A stretch of DNA of 64,000 nucleotides from Paenibacillus graminis (GTDB taxonomy: Bacteria; Bacillota; Bacilli; Paenibacillales; Paenibacillaceae): positions 2,852,001 to 2,916,000 of the forward strand of contig NZ_CP009287.1 in the NCBI RefSeq assembly GCF_000758705.1, read 5' to 3'. Both the position numbers and the translations under genes were made by a program. Under the pieces are notes generated by a model. It searched no databases. It saw only the letters and a program-made list of their open reading frames with translations, and was not told the DNA's origin. Of this stretch, positions 45,790 through 54,248 are shown piece by piece. Within the stretch, counting starts at the first letter, position 1. Every line of letters starts with the position of its first letter.

Positions 45790-48042
45790 ATGAGGCTGCA
45801 GTATGCAGCAGAGCGGGAGGCGGCGAAGATGCTGCTGGACAAATTACAGGATAAGGTGCTTGAGGTTATCGGGGTCTTTCCTTGGTACAAGGGGCTGATC
45901 GGCGGCGGGCAAACCAATTATAGCCTTCAGAAGCTTCCGCTGCTGACGTCAGAAATTCTTGAAACCTATTATTATACAGAGCCAGCTGACCCTTCTCTTG
46001 CCGTATACAGGACATCGGGCACAAGCACTGGCCGCAGGAAGGCGATTCTCTATTCCGAGGAAGATGACCAGCACTATATAGATATCAAAACAAAGCTGTT
46101 CGGTGAGCTTATCGCAGGAAGCGGATGCACAAGAGCCTTGGCAGACATGGGTACCGGACATGCAGCGAACACTGCACTAACCATATTTGAACGGCTGGGC
46201 CTGGAAAATAGCTCGATCCCGTTTGAACTGCCGATTCAGCAGCACATTGAACAGCTTGAGGCTTTCCGGCCGGACCTGCTGTATACGATGCCTTCTATCC
46301 TCGACCATATCGTATATGCTGCGGATAATCCGCTTGCCTTCGGAATCCGCAAGATCATTCTGGTCGGGGAAATCGCCACACCTGAGTGGCAGTGTAACAT
46401 GGCCCGCCTGTTCGGTCTGGAGCCGCGTGACATCATCGATACGTACGGCTCCATTGAAATCGGGACGATTGCTTATTACTCCCATGATCTTGGCCGGTAT
46501 ATTCTCGCCGACGGCATCTATGCGGAAGGGATCGGGACACAGGAGTTAGGCGAGGAATGGAGACCGCTGGCAAAGGACGAGAGTATCCTGGTGCTTACCT
46601 CAAGCGTCCGCAAGATGCTGCCTGCTATCCGTTTTGTTACCTATGACGTTGTAAGAGACTTCAGGCCTGTGAAGGCAGGCGGTGTAGAGAAGCAGAGCTT
46701 TGCGTCTATTGTCAAACGGGTAGGCCGGGAATTAAAGCACGGGGAAAAAATAAGCCTGTACGATATTGAACGGGTTGTATACCGTCATCTTGAGGATGCG
46801 ATCATCCGCGTTAGAGTAGAGGACAATGCGCTGACTGTATATATTCAGAGCAAATCTGCGGAAAACTCCGCTATTCCGGCCATCCGGAAAGAAATCGGGG
46901 AGTGTATTCCCGAAATCGGCAGGATGATTCGAAACCATCTGCTTGATGCTATTGAGGTCATTACCGTAACTGCGGATGAGCCGCTGGAGAGCGGGCAGGT
47001 GAAGAACAAAAAACTGTATTACCAGAAAGACAAAGATAATAGCAGGCCAGATATATATCTGAATGGCGGCATTTTGTCGGCTATCGGAAACACACCATTA
47101 ATCAAGCTGAATAACTTGTTCCAGAAAAGCGGATTTGAGGTTTACGCGAAAATGGAGCTGCTGAACCCGGGCGGAAGTGCGAAAGACCGTCCCGCTCTGC
47201 AGATGATCCGGGAAGCCTGGAAGGAAGGGATCATTGGGCCGGGAACTTCCATCATTGAATCGAGCTCGGGAAATATGGCGATCAGCCTGGCGATGATTTG
47301 CAAGGTTTTGGGGATGCGTTTTATCAGCGTGGTTGACCCCAGAACAACAGACACGAATCTGCAAATCCTCAAGGCGCTGGACGCTAGAATAGACCTGGTC
47401 CCGGGTCCCGACCCTGAAACAGGCGAGTTTTTGCCTGCCAGGCTGAACCGTGTACAGCAGCTCCTGGCGGAAATACCGGGCAGTTACTGGCCGAATCAGT
47501 ATGCGAATCCCAATAATTATCTGTCCCACTACCATACGACCATGAAGGAAATTGTGGCTGAGCTTGGGCGGGTGGATTACTTGTTCTGCAGTGTCAGTAC
47601 CTGCGGCACGATTCGGGGCCTCGCGGAATACGCAAGGGATCACGGGCTTATGACCCAAATCGTGGCTGTTGACGCAGAGGGGAGCGCTATTTTTGGCGGA
47701 AATAAGGGGCAGCGGCGCTTCCCGGGACTCGGTGCCGGTATCGTACCGCCCTTCTGCAGAACCGGTCTGATCGACCGTATCATCCATGTCTCGGACTGGG
47801 ATATTGTCAAAGGCTGCCGGGCACTCGCCCGGAGCGAATCGGTTCTGGCTGGCGCATCCTCCGGGGGAATTATTGCAGCCGTTAAGAAGATGGAGCCGGA
47901 ATTGACACCGGGATCGGTCTGCGCGGTCATTCTGCATGACAAGGGAGAACGTTATCTAGATACTGTCTATTCAGACGCCTGGATTCTGAGCCAATTCGGC
48001 CGGGAGCTTTCAGCTGAGGACAGAACCGGCCTTGGAATATAA
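45790..48042 (+). CDS. Fusion: adenylate-forming domain + SbnA-like PLP synthase
   Basis: About 750 residues. Residues 1-410 are a PaaK/CoF-synthetase-like adenylate-forming domain: P-loop YRTSGTSTGRRKAI near 73-86 and YGSIEIG near 219. Residues about 425-750 match SbnA, the cysteine-synthase-fold enzyme that joins O-phosphoserine and glutamate en route to 2,3-diaminopropionate: IGNTPLIKL, PLP lysine K465 in GGSAKDRPA, ESSSGNMAISLAM, VDPRTT, YWPNQYANPNNYLSHYH, HDKGERYLDTVYSD. The SbnB partner follows 18 bases later. ATG 45790 is preferred because AAGGTG lies seven bases before it. I know of no described fusion of this kind. Confidence 0.87.
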   Translation: MRLQYAAEREAAKMLLDKLQDKVLEVIGVFPWYKGLIGGGQTNYSLQKLPLLTSEILETYYYTEPADPSLAVYRTSGTSTGRRKAILYSEEDDQHYIDIKTKLFGELIAGSGCTRALADMGTGHAANTALTIFERLGLENSSIPFELPIQQHIEQLEAFRPDLLYTMPSILDHIVYAADNPLAFGIRKIILVGEIATPEWQCNMARLFGLEPRDIIDTYGSIEIGTIAYYSHDLGRYILADGIYAEGIGTQELGEEWRPLAKDESILVLTSSVRKMLPAIRFVTYDVVRDFRPVKAGGVEKQSFASIVKRVGRELKHGEKISLYDIERVVYRHLEDAIIRVRVEDNALTVYIQSKSAENSAIPAIRKEIGECIPEIGRMIRNHLLDAIEVITVTADEPLESGQVKNKKLYYQKDKDNSRPDIYLNGGILSAIGNTPLIKLNNLFQKSGFEVYAKMELLNPGGSAKDRPALQMIREAWKEGIIGPGTSIIESSSGNMAISLAMICKVLGMRFISVVDPRTTDTNLQILKALDARIDLVPGPDPETGEFLPARLNRVQQLLAEIPGSYWPNQYANPNNYLSHYHTTMKEIVAELGRVDYLFCSVSTCGTIRGLAEYARDHGLMTQIVAVDAEGSAIFGGNKGQRRFPGLGAGIVPPFCRTGLIDRIIHVSDWDIVKGCRALARSESVLAGASSGGIIAAVKKMEPELTPGSVCAVILHDKGERYLDTVYSDAWILSQFGRELSAEDRTGLGI

Positions 48043-48060
48043 GAAAGGATATGAAGCGGG

Positions 48061-49023
48061 ATGCTGTACTTAAACGACCGGGACCTTCGGGAAGTTGGCC
48101 TGGATTGGCCTGCCCTTGTGGAGTCGGTAAATTCTGCAGTGCGCATTATGGATTCCGGTGATTACGCCCAGCCGGTAAAGCCTTACTTGCGCTATAAGAA
48201 TCCGCAAAACCGGATAATTGCCATGCCCGCATACGTAGGGGGAACCGTGAACGCGGCAGGTATCAAGTGGATCTCCAGCTTCCCGGATAATACCCAGGCT
48301 GGTCTTCCCCGCGCGCATAGCATTATAGTAATCAATAATCCCGCTACGGGCGAACCTTCAGCCATCCTCAACTCGCCGATCCCCAGCATTGTAAGGACGG
48401 CCTCCATCAGCGGGCTGATGATTCGTTATTTTATGGAGGCACGCCCGGCGGACCGAATTCATCTCGGCATTATCGGCTGGGGGCCGATTGGACAGTATCA
48501 TTTTCAAATGGCTGCAGCATTGTATGGGGACCGGATCGAATCAATCCGTATCTTTGATATAAGGGGAGCAGATTTGTCGGGAATCCCGTCTATGTACAGG
48601 GACAGGATGGAAGTAGTTAAGAATTGGACGGATGCCTACCGGCATTCCAATATCTTCATCACCTGTACCGTGTCAGAACACCGGTATATTAATATTCCCC
48701 CGGCCAAGGGCAGCCTTCTGCTGAATGTTTCGCTGCGTGATTACAAGCCGGAGGCACTGACTTCGGTAAAAGCCATCATCGTGGACGATTGGGATGAAGT
48801 GTGCCGTGAGAATACGGATATCGAGCGGCTTCATCTGGAGCAGGGGCTGACTTGTGAAGGTACGCGAACGATTACCGATGTCGTCAGCCGCCGCTGCTTT
48901 GCGGATTTCGCCGCAGATGAGCCGATTCTTTTCTGCCCGATGGGTATGGCCGTCTTCGATATCGCTACAGCCGTATACTACGTAAAGATAGCAAGGGAAA
49001 AAGGGATTGGGAGTGAGCTGTAA
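48061..49023 (+). CDS. SbnB-like dehydrogenase (ornithine cyclodeaminase/mu-crystallin family)
   Basis: A 320-residue NAD-dependent enzyme: MLYLNDRDLREVGLDW start, KWISSFPDNTQAGLPRA and SIVRTASISGL for substrate, IGWGPIGQYHF near residue 137 for NAD. In staphyloferrin B synthesis SbnB oxidatively splits N-(2-amino-2-carboxyethyl)-glutamate to give 2,3-diaminopropionate and 2-oxoglutarate. Its pairing with the SbnA-like fusion strongly supports diaminopropionate as the local product. No siderophore synthetases (SbnC/E/F type) are in the window, so the end product is open. A terminator follows. Confidence 0.9.
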   Translation: MLYLNDRDLREVGLDWPALVESVNSAVRIMDSGDYAQPVKPYLRYKNPQNRIIAMPAYVGGTVNAAGIKWISSFPDNTQAGLPRAHSIIVINNPATGEPSAILNSPIPSIVRTASISGLMIRYFMEARPADRIHLGIIGWGPIGQYHFQMAAALYGDRIESIRIFDIRGADLSGIPSMYRDRMEVVKNWTDAYRHSNIFITCTVSEHRYINIPPAKGSLLLNVSLRDYKPEALTSVKAIIVDDWDEVCRENTDIERLHLEQGLTCEGTRTITDVVSRRCFADFAADEPILFCPMGMAVFDIATAVYYVKIAREKGIGSEL

Positions 49024-49074
49024 GGGGAAGGGTCTGTCTTACAGGTAAAGTTGGTCCATGGTATATTGAATTAC

Positions 49075-49109
49075 AAAGAAACCTCTCCTAAAAGAAAGGT
49101 TTCTTTTTT
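49075..49109. terminator. Bidirectional terminator
   Basis: AAAGAAACCT and AGGTTTCTTT arms with a 12-base loop and a T run. It separates the convergent sbnB-like and manC-like genes. Confidence 0.85.
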
Positions 49110-49136
49110 GCGTTTCTTTAAAGAAGGTAGAGCCAG

Positions 49137-50438
49137 CTATTCCTCTTCTTCAATTGTCCGTATCTCAATCAGCTTCATAGCGGTAAAAGCTGTGATTCCA
49201 TGGCTGTCTCCCCTGGAGAATGTAAATATTCCGCCTGACTGTGCTTCAATGGTCAGGCCGTTCAGAATGACTGCTCCGTCTCCGGACAAGATCACCCAGC
49301 TCTTGGTGGAATGGTGACAGAGCTGTTCTGGTAGTGTCCGGCCAGACAGCAGGGACAATTTCAGCGTAAGCATCAGGCCGGCACTGCTTGAGGTCCGGTC
49401 GAGGACGGTATAGCTTCCCCAATTGGTTTCGCCATATCTGGATTCTGCGGAAGCGTCCCGGATGATTCCTTTAATCGCGTTTGCGTCCTCTTTCCGGGCA
49501 AGCAGAATCCCCTCGGGACCACTTACAGCAACTACGCCGGATACGCCGATAACATGTAACGGAATGTCCAATTCGTTAACAATGTGGGTATTCCGGCATT
49601 CCCCCCAAATTCCGCCTGCTCCAATAACCGGCTGAGCAAGCTGAGCGGTGAGCGATCCCCAGCTTCCCAGATCCAGCCATTCACCTTCATGCCGAAGTAC
49701 GACGGCTGAGCTGCTGCGCTCAGCAATCTCCTTGTCAAAGCTGCGGACCGGGAATCCGGGATACCGTTCTGTAAATGCAGCCAGTTCCACAGGCAGACCC
49801 ATCTGCTGCAGATGGGCGAGCATGAAACGTAACGGAAAAGCAAAAACACCACAGTTCCATAAGGCGTTTCTCCCGATCAGCTCCTCAGCCTTGGCGGTAT
49901 CCGGTTTTTCTGCAAAAGAGATCACCGGAGAATACCGCTTGCCAGCGGCGTTTCCCGGGACAATATAGCCATACTGGTCAGAGGGGTGGGCGGGCCTTGT
50001 CCCAAGCAACACAAGGTCGGCCTTAGATTCAGCCAAAACATCCGAAAATTGATGGAATAAACGGAAGAATCCGTCATCCGCATACATATCCGCCGGGGCC
50101 ACACACAAGGTGTCTTCCGGTTTCGCTGTTCCTGAGGAATATAAGTAGAGGGCACCCAGCGCGGCAGCCGTGAATGTACCACGTTTAAAGGGCTCGCCAA
50201 TCACCGGATACCGGTTCCGGGTGTGCCGCCGCGTGAGGGCCATCTGATCCTCATGTGCGACGAACAATGCCGATGCACCAAGACCGGCATGGTCCAACTG
50301 GCGGCATACCCGCCCAAGCATGGACTCTTTGCCCCCATCCGGTGCGGGGAGCAGCTCCAGAAACATTTTGGAACGGATGCGGCCCGACAGCGGCCATAGC
50401 CGTTGACCGGAACCGCCGCATAGAAGAATGGTATGCAC
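49137..50438 (-). CDS. Mannose-1-phosphate guanylyltransferase-like protein
   Basis: A 433-residue nucleotidyltransferase with the N-terminal GGSGQRLWPLSG motif (family: GGxGTRLWPLSR), APADMYADD (metal-binding acidic site), a YGYI segment, FAEKPDTAKAEELI, and LWNCGVFAFP typical of ManC. The C-terminal 100 residues resemble the cupin-like mannose-6-phosphate isomerase extension but look shortened. The residues after the motif read RSKMFLEL rather than the usual PKQFL, so the nucleotide-sugar product could differ from GDP-mannose. The start is GTG, nine bases after AAGGAGG. It is the second gene after the glycosyltransferase (14-base gap). Confidence 0.85.
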   Translation of the reverse strand: MHTILLCGGSGQRLWPLSGRIRSKMFLELLPAPDGGKESMLGRVCRQLDHAGLGASALFVAHEDQMALTRRHTRNRYPVIGEPFKRGTFTAAALGALYLYSSGTAKPEDTLCVAPADMYADDGFFRLFHQFSDVLAESKADLVLLGTRPAHPSDQYGYIVPGNAAGKRYSPVISFAEKPDTAKAEELIGRNALWNCGVFAFPLRFMLAHLQQMGLPVELAAFTERYPGFPVRSFDKEIAERSSSAVVLRHEGEWLDLGSWGSLTAQLAQPVIGAGGIWGECRNTHIVNELDIPLHVIGVSGVVAVSGPEGILLARKEDANAIKGIIRDASAESRYGETNWGSYTVLDRTSSSAGLMLTLKLSLLSGRTLPEQLCHHSTKSWVILSGDGAVILNGLTIEAQSGGIFTFSRGDSHGITAFTAMKLIEIRTIEEEE

Positions 50439-50452
50439 AGCTGTCTGCCTCC

Positions 50453-51265
50453 TTAGTGCCTGGCTGGAGTGGAGTATCCCTTACGCTGGTGAAAGGAAAG
50501 GGAACGGTACGTACGGGCAAGCCGCAGAGTCTGCGCTTTCCCCAGAGACGCAAATGAGCTTTTCAGCGATTTATTGTTGGCATTCTTCAAGATGACAGAG
50601 GTGCTGTCACCGCTGTATACATAATTGGCGTAGGTTTCGTACTCAGAGAAGCCGAACTGCTTCTTCTTGTCGATACTGCGGATAATGGCAGCATGCCAGG
50701 ACATGCCGTGCCGGTCTTCGATTTTTCGTTTTAATCCGGCCAGCTTTGCCTTCTCAAACAGCATGTAATGGGTGACAAATGATCTGGGAGAGGGCGGCCG
50801 GGCACCCATCAGCTTCCGGTAGGTACGGAAATATTCGGGCTGGCTCCAGCTGCGGCAGTAGAAAATGCTGTTGTTCCCGGAACGGAACCGGTGGGGACGG
50901 ATCAGCACAGTATCGGCATCTATAACCAGAAAAAAGCTCTCCCGGCAGATATGATCCCCGTTCATCTTCAGCAGCTGCTGATACAGCCAGCCCGACCGGT
51001 TCCAGCGGGTAGAGGAATAATGGATGTCCTTTTTGGTAAACGGCAGAACACGGGTCTCGTCGACAAAAATACAGCCTTTCCGTGTGCACAGAGATCTGAT
51101 TTTGCTGCTGTTCGGTGAGACAATGTAGATATTGCTGACCGGATGGCGGACATAGCGGCGAAGACTGTCTATCACATGAGGGAGGGTTGCCAGATCTTTT
51201 TCAATGGCCGGGATCAGGACATCGATTGCCGGGCCCTTGTTCGTTAAGCCTGATATTGCTGACAT
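50453..51265 (-). CDS. Glycosyltransferase-like protein (DUF6492 type)
   Basis: A 270-residue protein with a GT-A-like opening (IDVLIPAIEKDLATLPHVIDSL) and a DxD site in FLVIDADTVLIRP, as in DUF6492 sugar-transferase-like proteins. WNRSGWLYQQLLKM and MSWHAAIIRSID are further conserved pieces. It probably moves a sugar onto a surface or small-molecule acceptor, perhaps using the nucleotide sugar made by the next gene. The start at 51265 has CGGAG eight bases before the ATG; an upstream GTG at 51283 is possible. Confidence 0.78.
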   Translation of the reverse strand: MSAISGLTNKGPAIDVLIPAIEKDLATLPHVIDSLRRYVRHPVSNIYIVSPNSSKIRSLCTRKGCIFVDETRVLPFTKKDIHYSSTRWNRSGWLYQQLLKMNGDHICRESFFLVIDADTVLIRPHRFRSGNNSIFYCRSWSQPEYFRTYRKLMGARPPSPRSFVTHYMLFEKAKLAGLKRKIEDRHGMSWHAAIIRSIDKKKQFGFSEYETYANYVYSGDSTSVILKNANNKSLKSSFASLGKAQTLRLARTYRSLSFHQRKGYSTPARH

Positions 51266-51309
51266 AGCTTCATCTCCGGACACATATTGACACTTGGGGC
51301 GTCTACAAC

Positions 51310-51318
51310 TAATGTATG
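51310..51318 (-). promoter_or_regulatory. Possible sporulation sigma -10 element (glycosyltransferase side)
   Basis: On the minus strand CATACATTA matches the -10 pattern of sigma-K (CATANNNTA) and sigma-E (CATACANT). No convincing -35 was found. Confidence 0.3.
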
Positions 51319-51409
51319 CGGCTGTAACCGTTCAGGACCGGGCAAGGGCCGCCGTAAAGTTAATCTTCCTGCACGGGATAGATGCTTAATTCGGCAAAGC
51401 TGCCTTCCG

Positions 51410-51418
51410 CATAGGATA
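51410..51418 (+). promoter_or_regulatory. Possible sigma-K -10 element (YheC/YheD side)
   Basis: CATAGGATA fits CATANNNTA about 60 bases before the ATP-grasp gene. The -35 match is absent, so this is weak. Confidence 0.3.
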
Positions 51419-51476
51419 CAGTGACGTTGCAAATCAGGGAGGGGTAGGTGCCCTTACCGGATAGGAGAGTGCAAGT

Positions 51477-52232
51477 GTGAAGGCAAACACAGGTAACTTA
51501 GTTCAGAGCAAATGGCTGAAGACGAAGCTGCTGCTGCGCAGCAATGCGGTCAGACCCTTTATCCCGGATACCCGGAAATTTTCCAGACGCAATCTGGAGC
51601 AGATGATTCATAGCTATGGAATGATATATGTCAAGCCGGAACGGGGAACCTATGGCAACGGGGTCATTCGGGCCGAGCGGGGGGAGCACAAGGGCTTTAC
51701 GTACCAGTATGAGGAAACGGTCCGCCATTTTGACACCTTTGAAGCTTTTCACAAAAGCCTGGCCAAAAAAACAGGCAAAAGGAGTTATCTGATTCAAAAA
51801 GGCATCCACCTCCTGAAGCACAACCGCCGCCGCTTTGATATCCGGGTGATGGTGCAGCTAAGCTCTAAGGGGGTCTGGGAAGCTACCGGAATCATCGGAC
51901 GGCTGGGCCATCCGCGCAAAATTGTTACGAATTACCACAGCGGCGGCCGACCGATGGCGATTGAAACCCTGCTCTCAACCCATCTGACCCAGCATCAGCT
52001 TGCCCATCTGACCGGGGAATTGAGCCTGCTCGGCACCCGCATGGCAGCTCATATGCAGAAAACCTATCCCCGTATCCGGCAAATCGGCGTTGATGTCGGT
52101 CTGGACCGGTCGCTGACCCCTTGGGTGATTGAAGTGAATATGAAACCCGATCCCTATATCTTCAATCAGCTGAAGGACAAATCCATGTACAGGAAAGTTA
52201 TGAAATACCGGCGTTATTGGCTGGAAAAGTAA
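51477..52232 (+). CDS. YheC/YheD-family ATP-grasp protein, second copy
   Basis: A 251-residue paralogue of 44822-45661: MIYVKPERGTYGNGVIRAE, SYLIQKGIHLLKHNRRRFDIRVMVQ, EATGIIGRLGHPRKIVTNYHSGG, and the metal/nucleotide end GVDVGLDRSLTPWVIEVNMKPDPYIFNQLKD. The ATP-grasp acidic and Asn residues (D, E, N) are kept, so it could be an active ligase. It is divergent from the glycosyltransferase. The start is GTG, about nine bases after AGGAG. A terminator at 52289 follows. A spore-envelope role is inferred from the family name. Confidence 0.87.
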   Translation: MKANTGNLVQSKWLKTKLLLRSNAVRPFIPDTRKFSRRNLEQMIHSYGMIYVKPERGTYGNGVIRAERGEHKGFTYQYEETVRHFDTFEAFHKSLAKKTGKRSYLIQKGIHLLKHNRRRFDIRVMVQLSSKGVWEATGIIGRLGHPRKIVTNYHSGGRPMAIETLLSTHLTQHQLAHLTGELSLLGTRMAAHMQKTYPRIRQIGVDVGLDRSLTPWVIEVNMKPDPYIFNQLKDKSMYRKVMKYRRYWLEK

Positions 52233-52581
52233 GGCTGCCGCCTTGAATCAGACTGCCGCTTGAAGTGGCTCTATAAGAGTTCCAAGTAATAACCCCACTC
52301 CGTGGGGTTATTTGGGCATGTGCATACCTCCGGCAAAGTCACGTTGTTGGGGATCATTTCAGCATTTTTGTCGAAAAAAAACGAAAGAGGGGCTGATTGT
52401 GATGTTCTTCAGCGAAAAGAATGCATGAGCGATGTAGAGTTAAAAACATAGGTAATCAAAAACTCCATATGTTTAGGACGATTATCTTGTGAATCTGGTG
52501 AGTATTGCCGATAACTATTAGGTATACATACAGAGGTTCAGTAACGGAATGGAGATTAGCGGATTAATGGAGGGAAATATT
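52233..52581. other. Intergenic region, about 350 bases
   Basis: Contains the terminator at 52289-52312 and presumably the malic enzyme promoter; no gene, repeat or clear operator seen otherwise. Confidence 0.5.
52289..52312 (+). terminator. Terminator after the second ATP-grasp gene
   Basis: AATAACCCC and GGGGTTATT arms with a 6-base loop, then TTT. Confidence 0.75.
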
Positions 52582-53769
52582 GTGGATTTATTGGATGAGA
52601 TCATGCTGCTCCACAAAGGCGGAAAACTTGAGACAACATTAAAAAATCCGATCCGGACCAAAGAAGACTTGTCCAAGGTATATACACCGGGTGTGGCGGA
52701 GGTCTGTCAGGCGATCGCACAGGATCAGGCGCAGGCCTATGAACTGACAACAAAGAAAAACACAGTGGCTGTGATATCTGATGGAACGGCTGTACTGGGT
52801 CTGGGAGATATCGGCCCAAGAGCGGCCATGCCGGTGATGGAAGGCAAAGCGGCGCTGTTCAAACAGTTCGCCAATGTGGATGCTGTGCCCATCTGCCTCG
52901 ACACGAAAGGTACGGAAGAGATTATTGCTATTGTAAAAGCGCTCGCCCCTACATTCGGAGGCATTAATCTCGAAGATATTTCCTCTCCGCGGTGTTTTGA
53001 GATTGAAAAGAGACTCCGGAATGAGCTGGACATTCCGGTATTCCATGACGACCAGCACGGAACGGCCATCGTGGTGCTTGCCGGGCTGCTGAACGCCCTG
53101 AAGGTCTGCGGCAAAAATATCAAGGATGTCAAAATCGTGGTGAACGGGATCGGCGCAGCAGGCATCTCCGTTTCCAAAATGCTGCTCCATGCAGGGGCTG
53201 TGAACCTGATCGGTGTGGACCGGGAAGGTGCCCTCAACCGGCAGGTTCCCTACAGCCGGACACACTGGAGCGAATATGCCCGGATGACGAATCCGAACCT
53301 GGAGGCCGGCCAGCTGTCGGATGTGATCAAGGGTGCCGATGTATTTATTGGGGTTTCCGCCCCGGATGTGCTGAAGCTGGATGATGTGCTGAACATGGCC
53401 AAGGACCCCATCGTGTTCGCCATGGCGAATCCGATGCCGGAAATCGATCCCGCAATCGCTGCGCCTCATGTAAGAGTTATGGCGACAGGCCGCTCAGACT
53501 ACCCGAATCAGATTAACAATGTGCTGTGCTTTCCCGGAATTTTCAGAGGGGCGCTGGATTGTGAAGCCACCGACATCAATGATGAAATGAAGCTGGCGGC
53601 GGCAAAAGCAATTTCCTCAGTCATTGATCCTGCGGATCTCCATGAGACGTATATCATTCCGGATGCCTTTGATCCGCGTGTGGTGGAACGAATCCGCGTA
53701 GCCGTTGCCGAAGCGGCGTTCAATAGTGGTGCTGCCCGCAAAAATCTGCTGATCGGGGCGAATTCATAA
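52582..53769 (+). CDS. NAD(P)-dependent malic enzyme
   Basis: About 395 residues. It decarboxylates malate to pyruvate. The sequence shows LHKGGKLET, YTPGVAEVC with the catalytic tyrosine, the metal-binding region NLEDISSPRCFEIE, HDDQHGTAIVVLAGLLNAL, and the NAD motif GIGAAGIS. ANPMPEIDP and YPNQINNVLCFPGIFRGAL are typical. The start is a choice: GTG 52582 follows GGAGGG by seven bases and gives the usual N terminus, while an in-frame ATG at 52549 lacks a site. Monocistronic with a strong terminator. Confidence 0.92.
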   Translation: MDLLDEIMLLHKGGKLETTLKNPIRTKEDLSKVYTPGVAEVCQAIAQDQAQAYELTTKKNTVAVISDGTAVLGLGDIGPRAAMPVMEGKAALFKQFANVDAVPICLDTKGTEEIIAIVKALAPTFGGINLEDISSPRCFEIEKRLRNELDIPVFHDDQHGTAIVVLAGLLNALKVCGKNIKDVKIVVNGIGAAGISVSKMLLHAGAVNLIGVDREGALNRQVPYSRTHWSEYARMTNPNLEAGQLSDVIKGADVFIGVSAPDVLKLDDVLNMAKDPIVFAMANPMPEIDPAIAAPHVRVMATGRSDYPNQINNVLCFPGIFRGALDCEATDINDEMKLAAAKAISSVIDPADLHETYIIPDAFDPRVVERIRVAVAEAAFNSGAARKNLLIGANS

Positions 53770-53811
53770 TAGATGGGCAGCTGCGGGCGAGAGTCATGCC
53801 GGCAGCTTAGC

Positions 53812-53856
53812 AAAAAAGAGTACTCCAGCTCATTACAGCTGTGGAGTACTCTTTTT
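53812..53856. terminator. Strong bidirectional terminator after malic enzyme
   Basis: AAAAAGAGTACTCCA pairs with TGGAGTACTCTTTTT, a 15-bp stem with a short inner GC pairing, with A and T runs on both sides. Confidence 0.9.
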
Positions 53857-53988
53857 CCCGTTGTAGGGGAAATCATGAACCCGGATAACAGGGGGGCCTT
53901 CAGCAGAGGCCACCAATCATCCGAAGCAGATAACCTTGTTGAGTCTTTTTCTAAATAGTGCTTGCAACGAAGCAGGTCAGCAGTGGCT

Positions 53989-54120
53989 AGTTGGAAAAAG
54001 GGAGCTTATTTCTCCCCGGAATCAGCAATTGTGAGACTGAAGTGGAATAAGGGAACTTAGTTGGGCCATTTTACCTCATTAGGAGTGAAATGTGCAAGAT
54101 TAGTTATCCTTTTTCCACTT
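53989..54120. repeat. Intergenic repeat cluster
   Basis: Two direct copies of a GTGGAAAAAGGGAACTTA-like unit (53989-54014 and 54041-54066) plus an inverted partial copy (54104-54120, TTATCCTTTTTCCACTT). Looks like a short dispersed repeat or miniature element. Confidence 0.55.
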
Positions 54121-54248
54121 AGGATGACTGAAGGATTCGTGTAGGCTTCTCCAGGCCACGCTAAACTGAAATCCACAACGGCTACGTTGTCTGGTGAAGG
54201 ACGATACAGCCGTTTCGGCTTGGGGATAAACGCTTACGCCGGCTTCGC

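Larger units (their letters stand above)
53770..54248. other. Intergenic region, about 480 bases, with terminator and repeats
   Basis: Holds the malic enzyme terminator and a repeat cluster at 53989-54120. No credible gene in the remainder. Confidence 0.55.

Noticed and set aside
53773..53958. Small plus-strand ORF after malic enzyme
   Set aside because: It spans the terminator hairpin and has no ribosome site.
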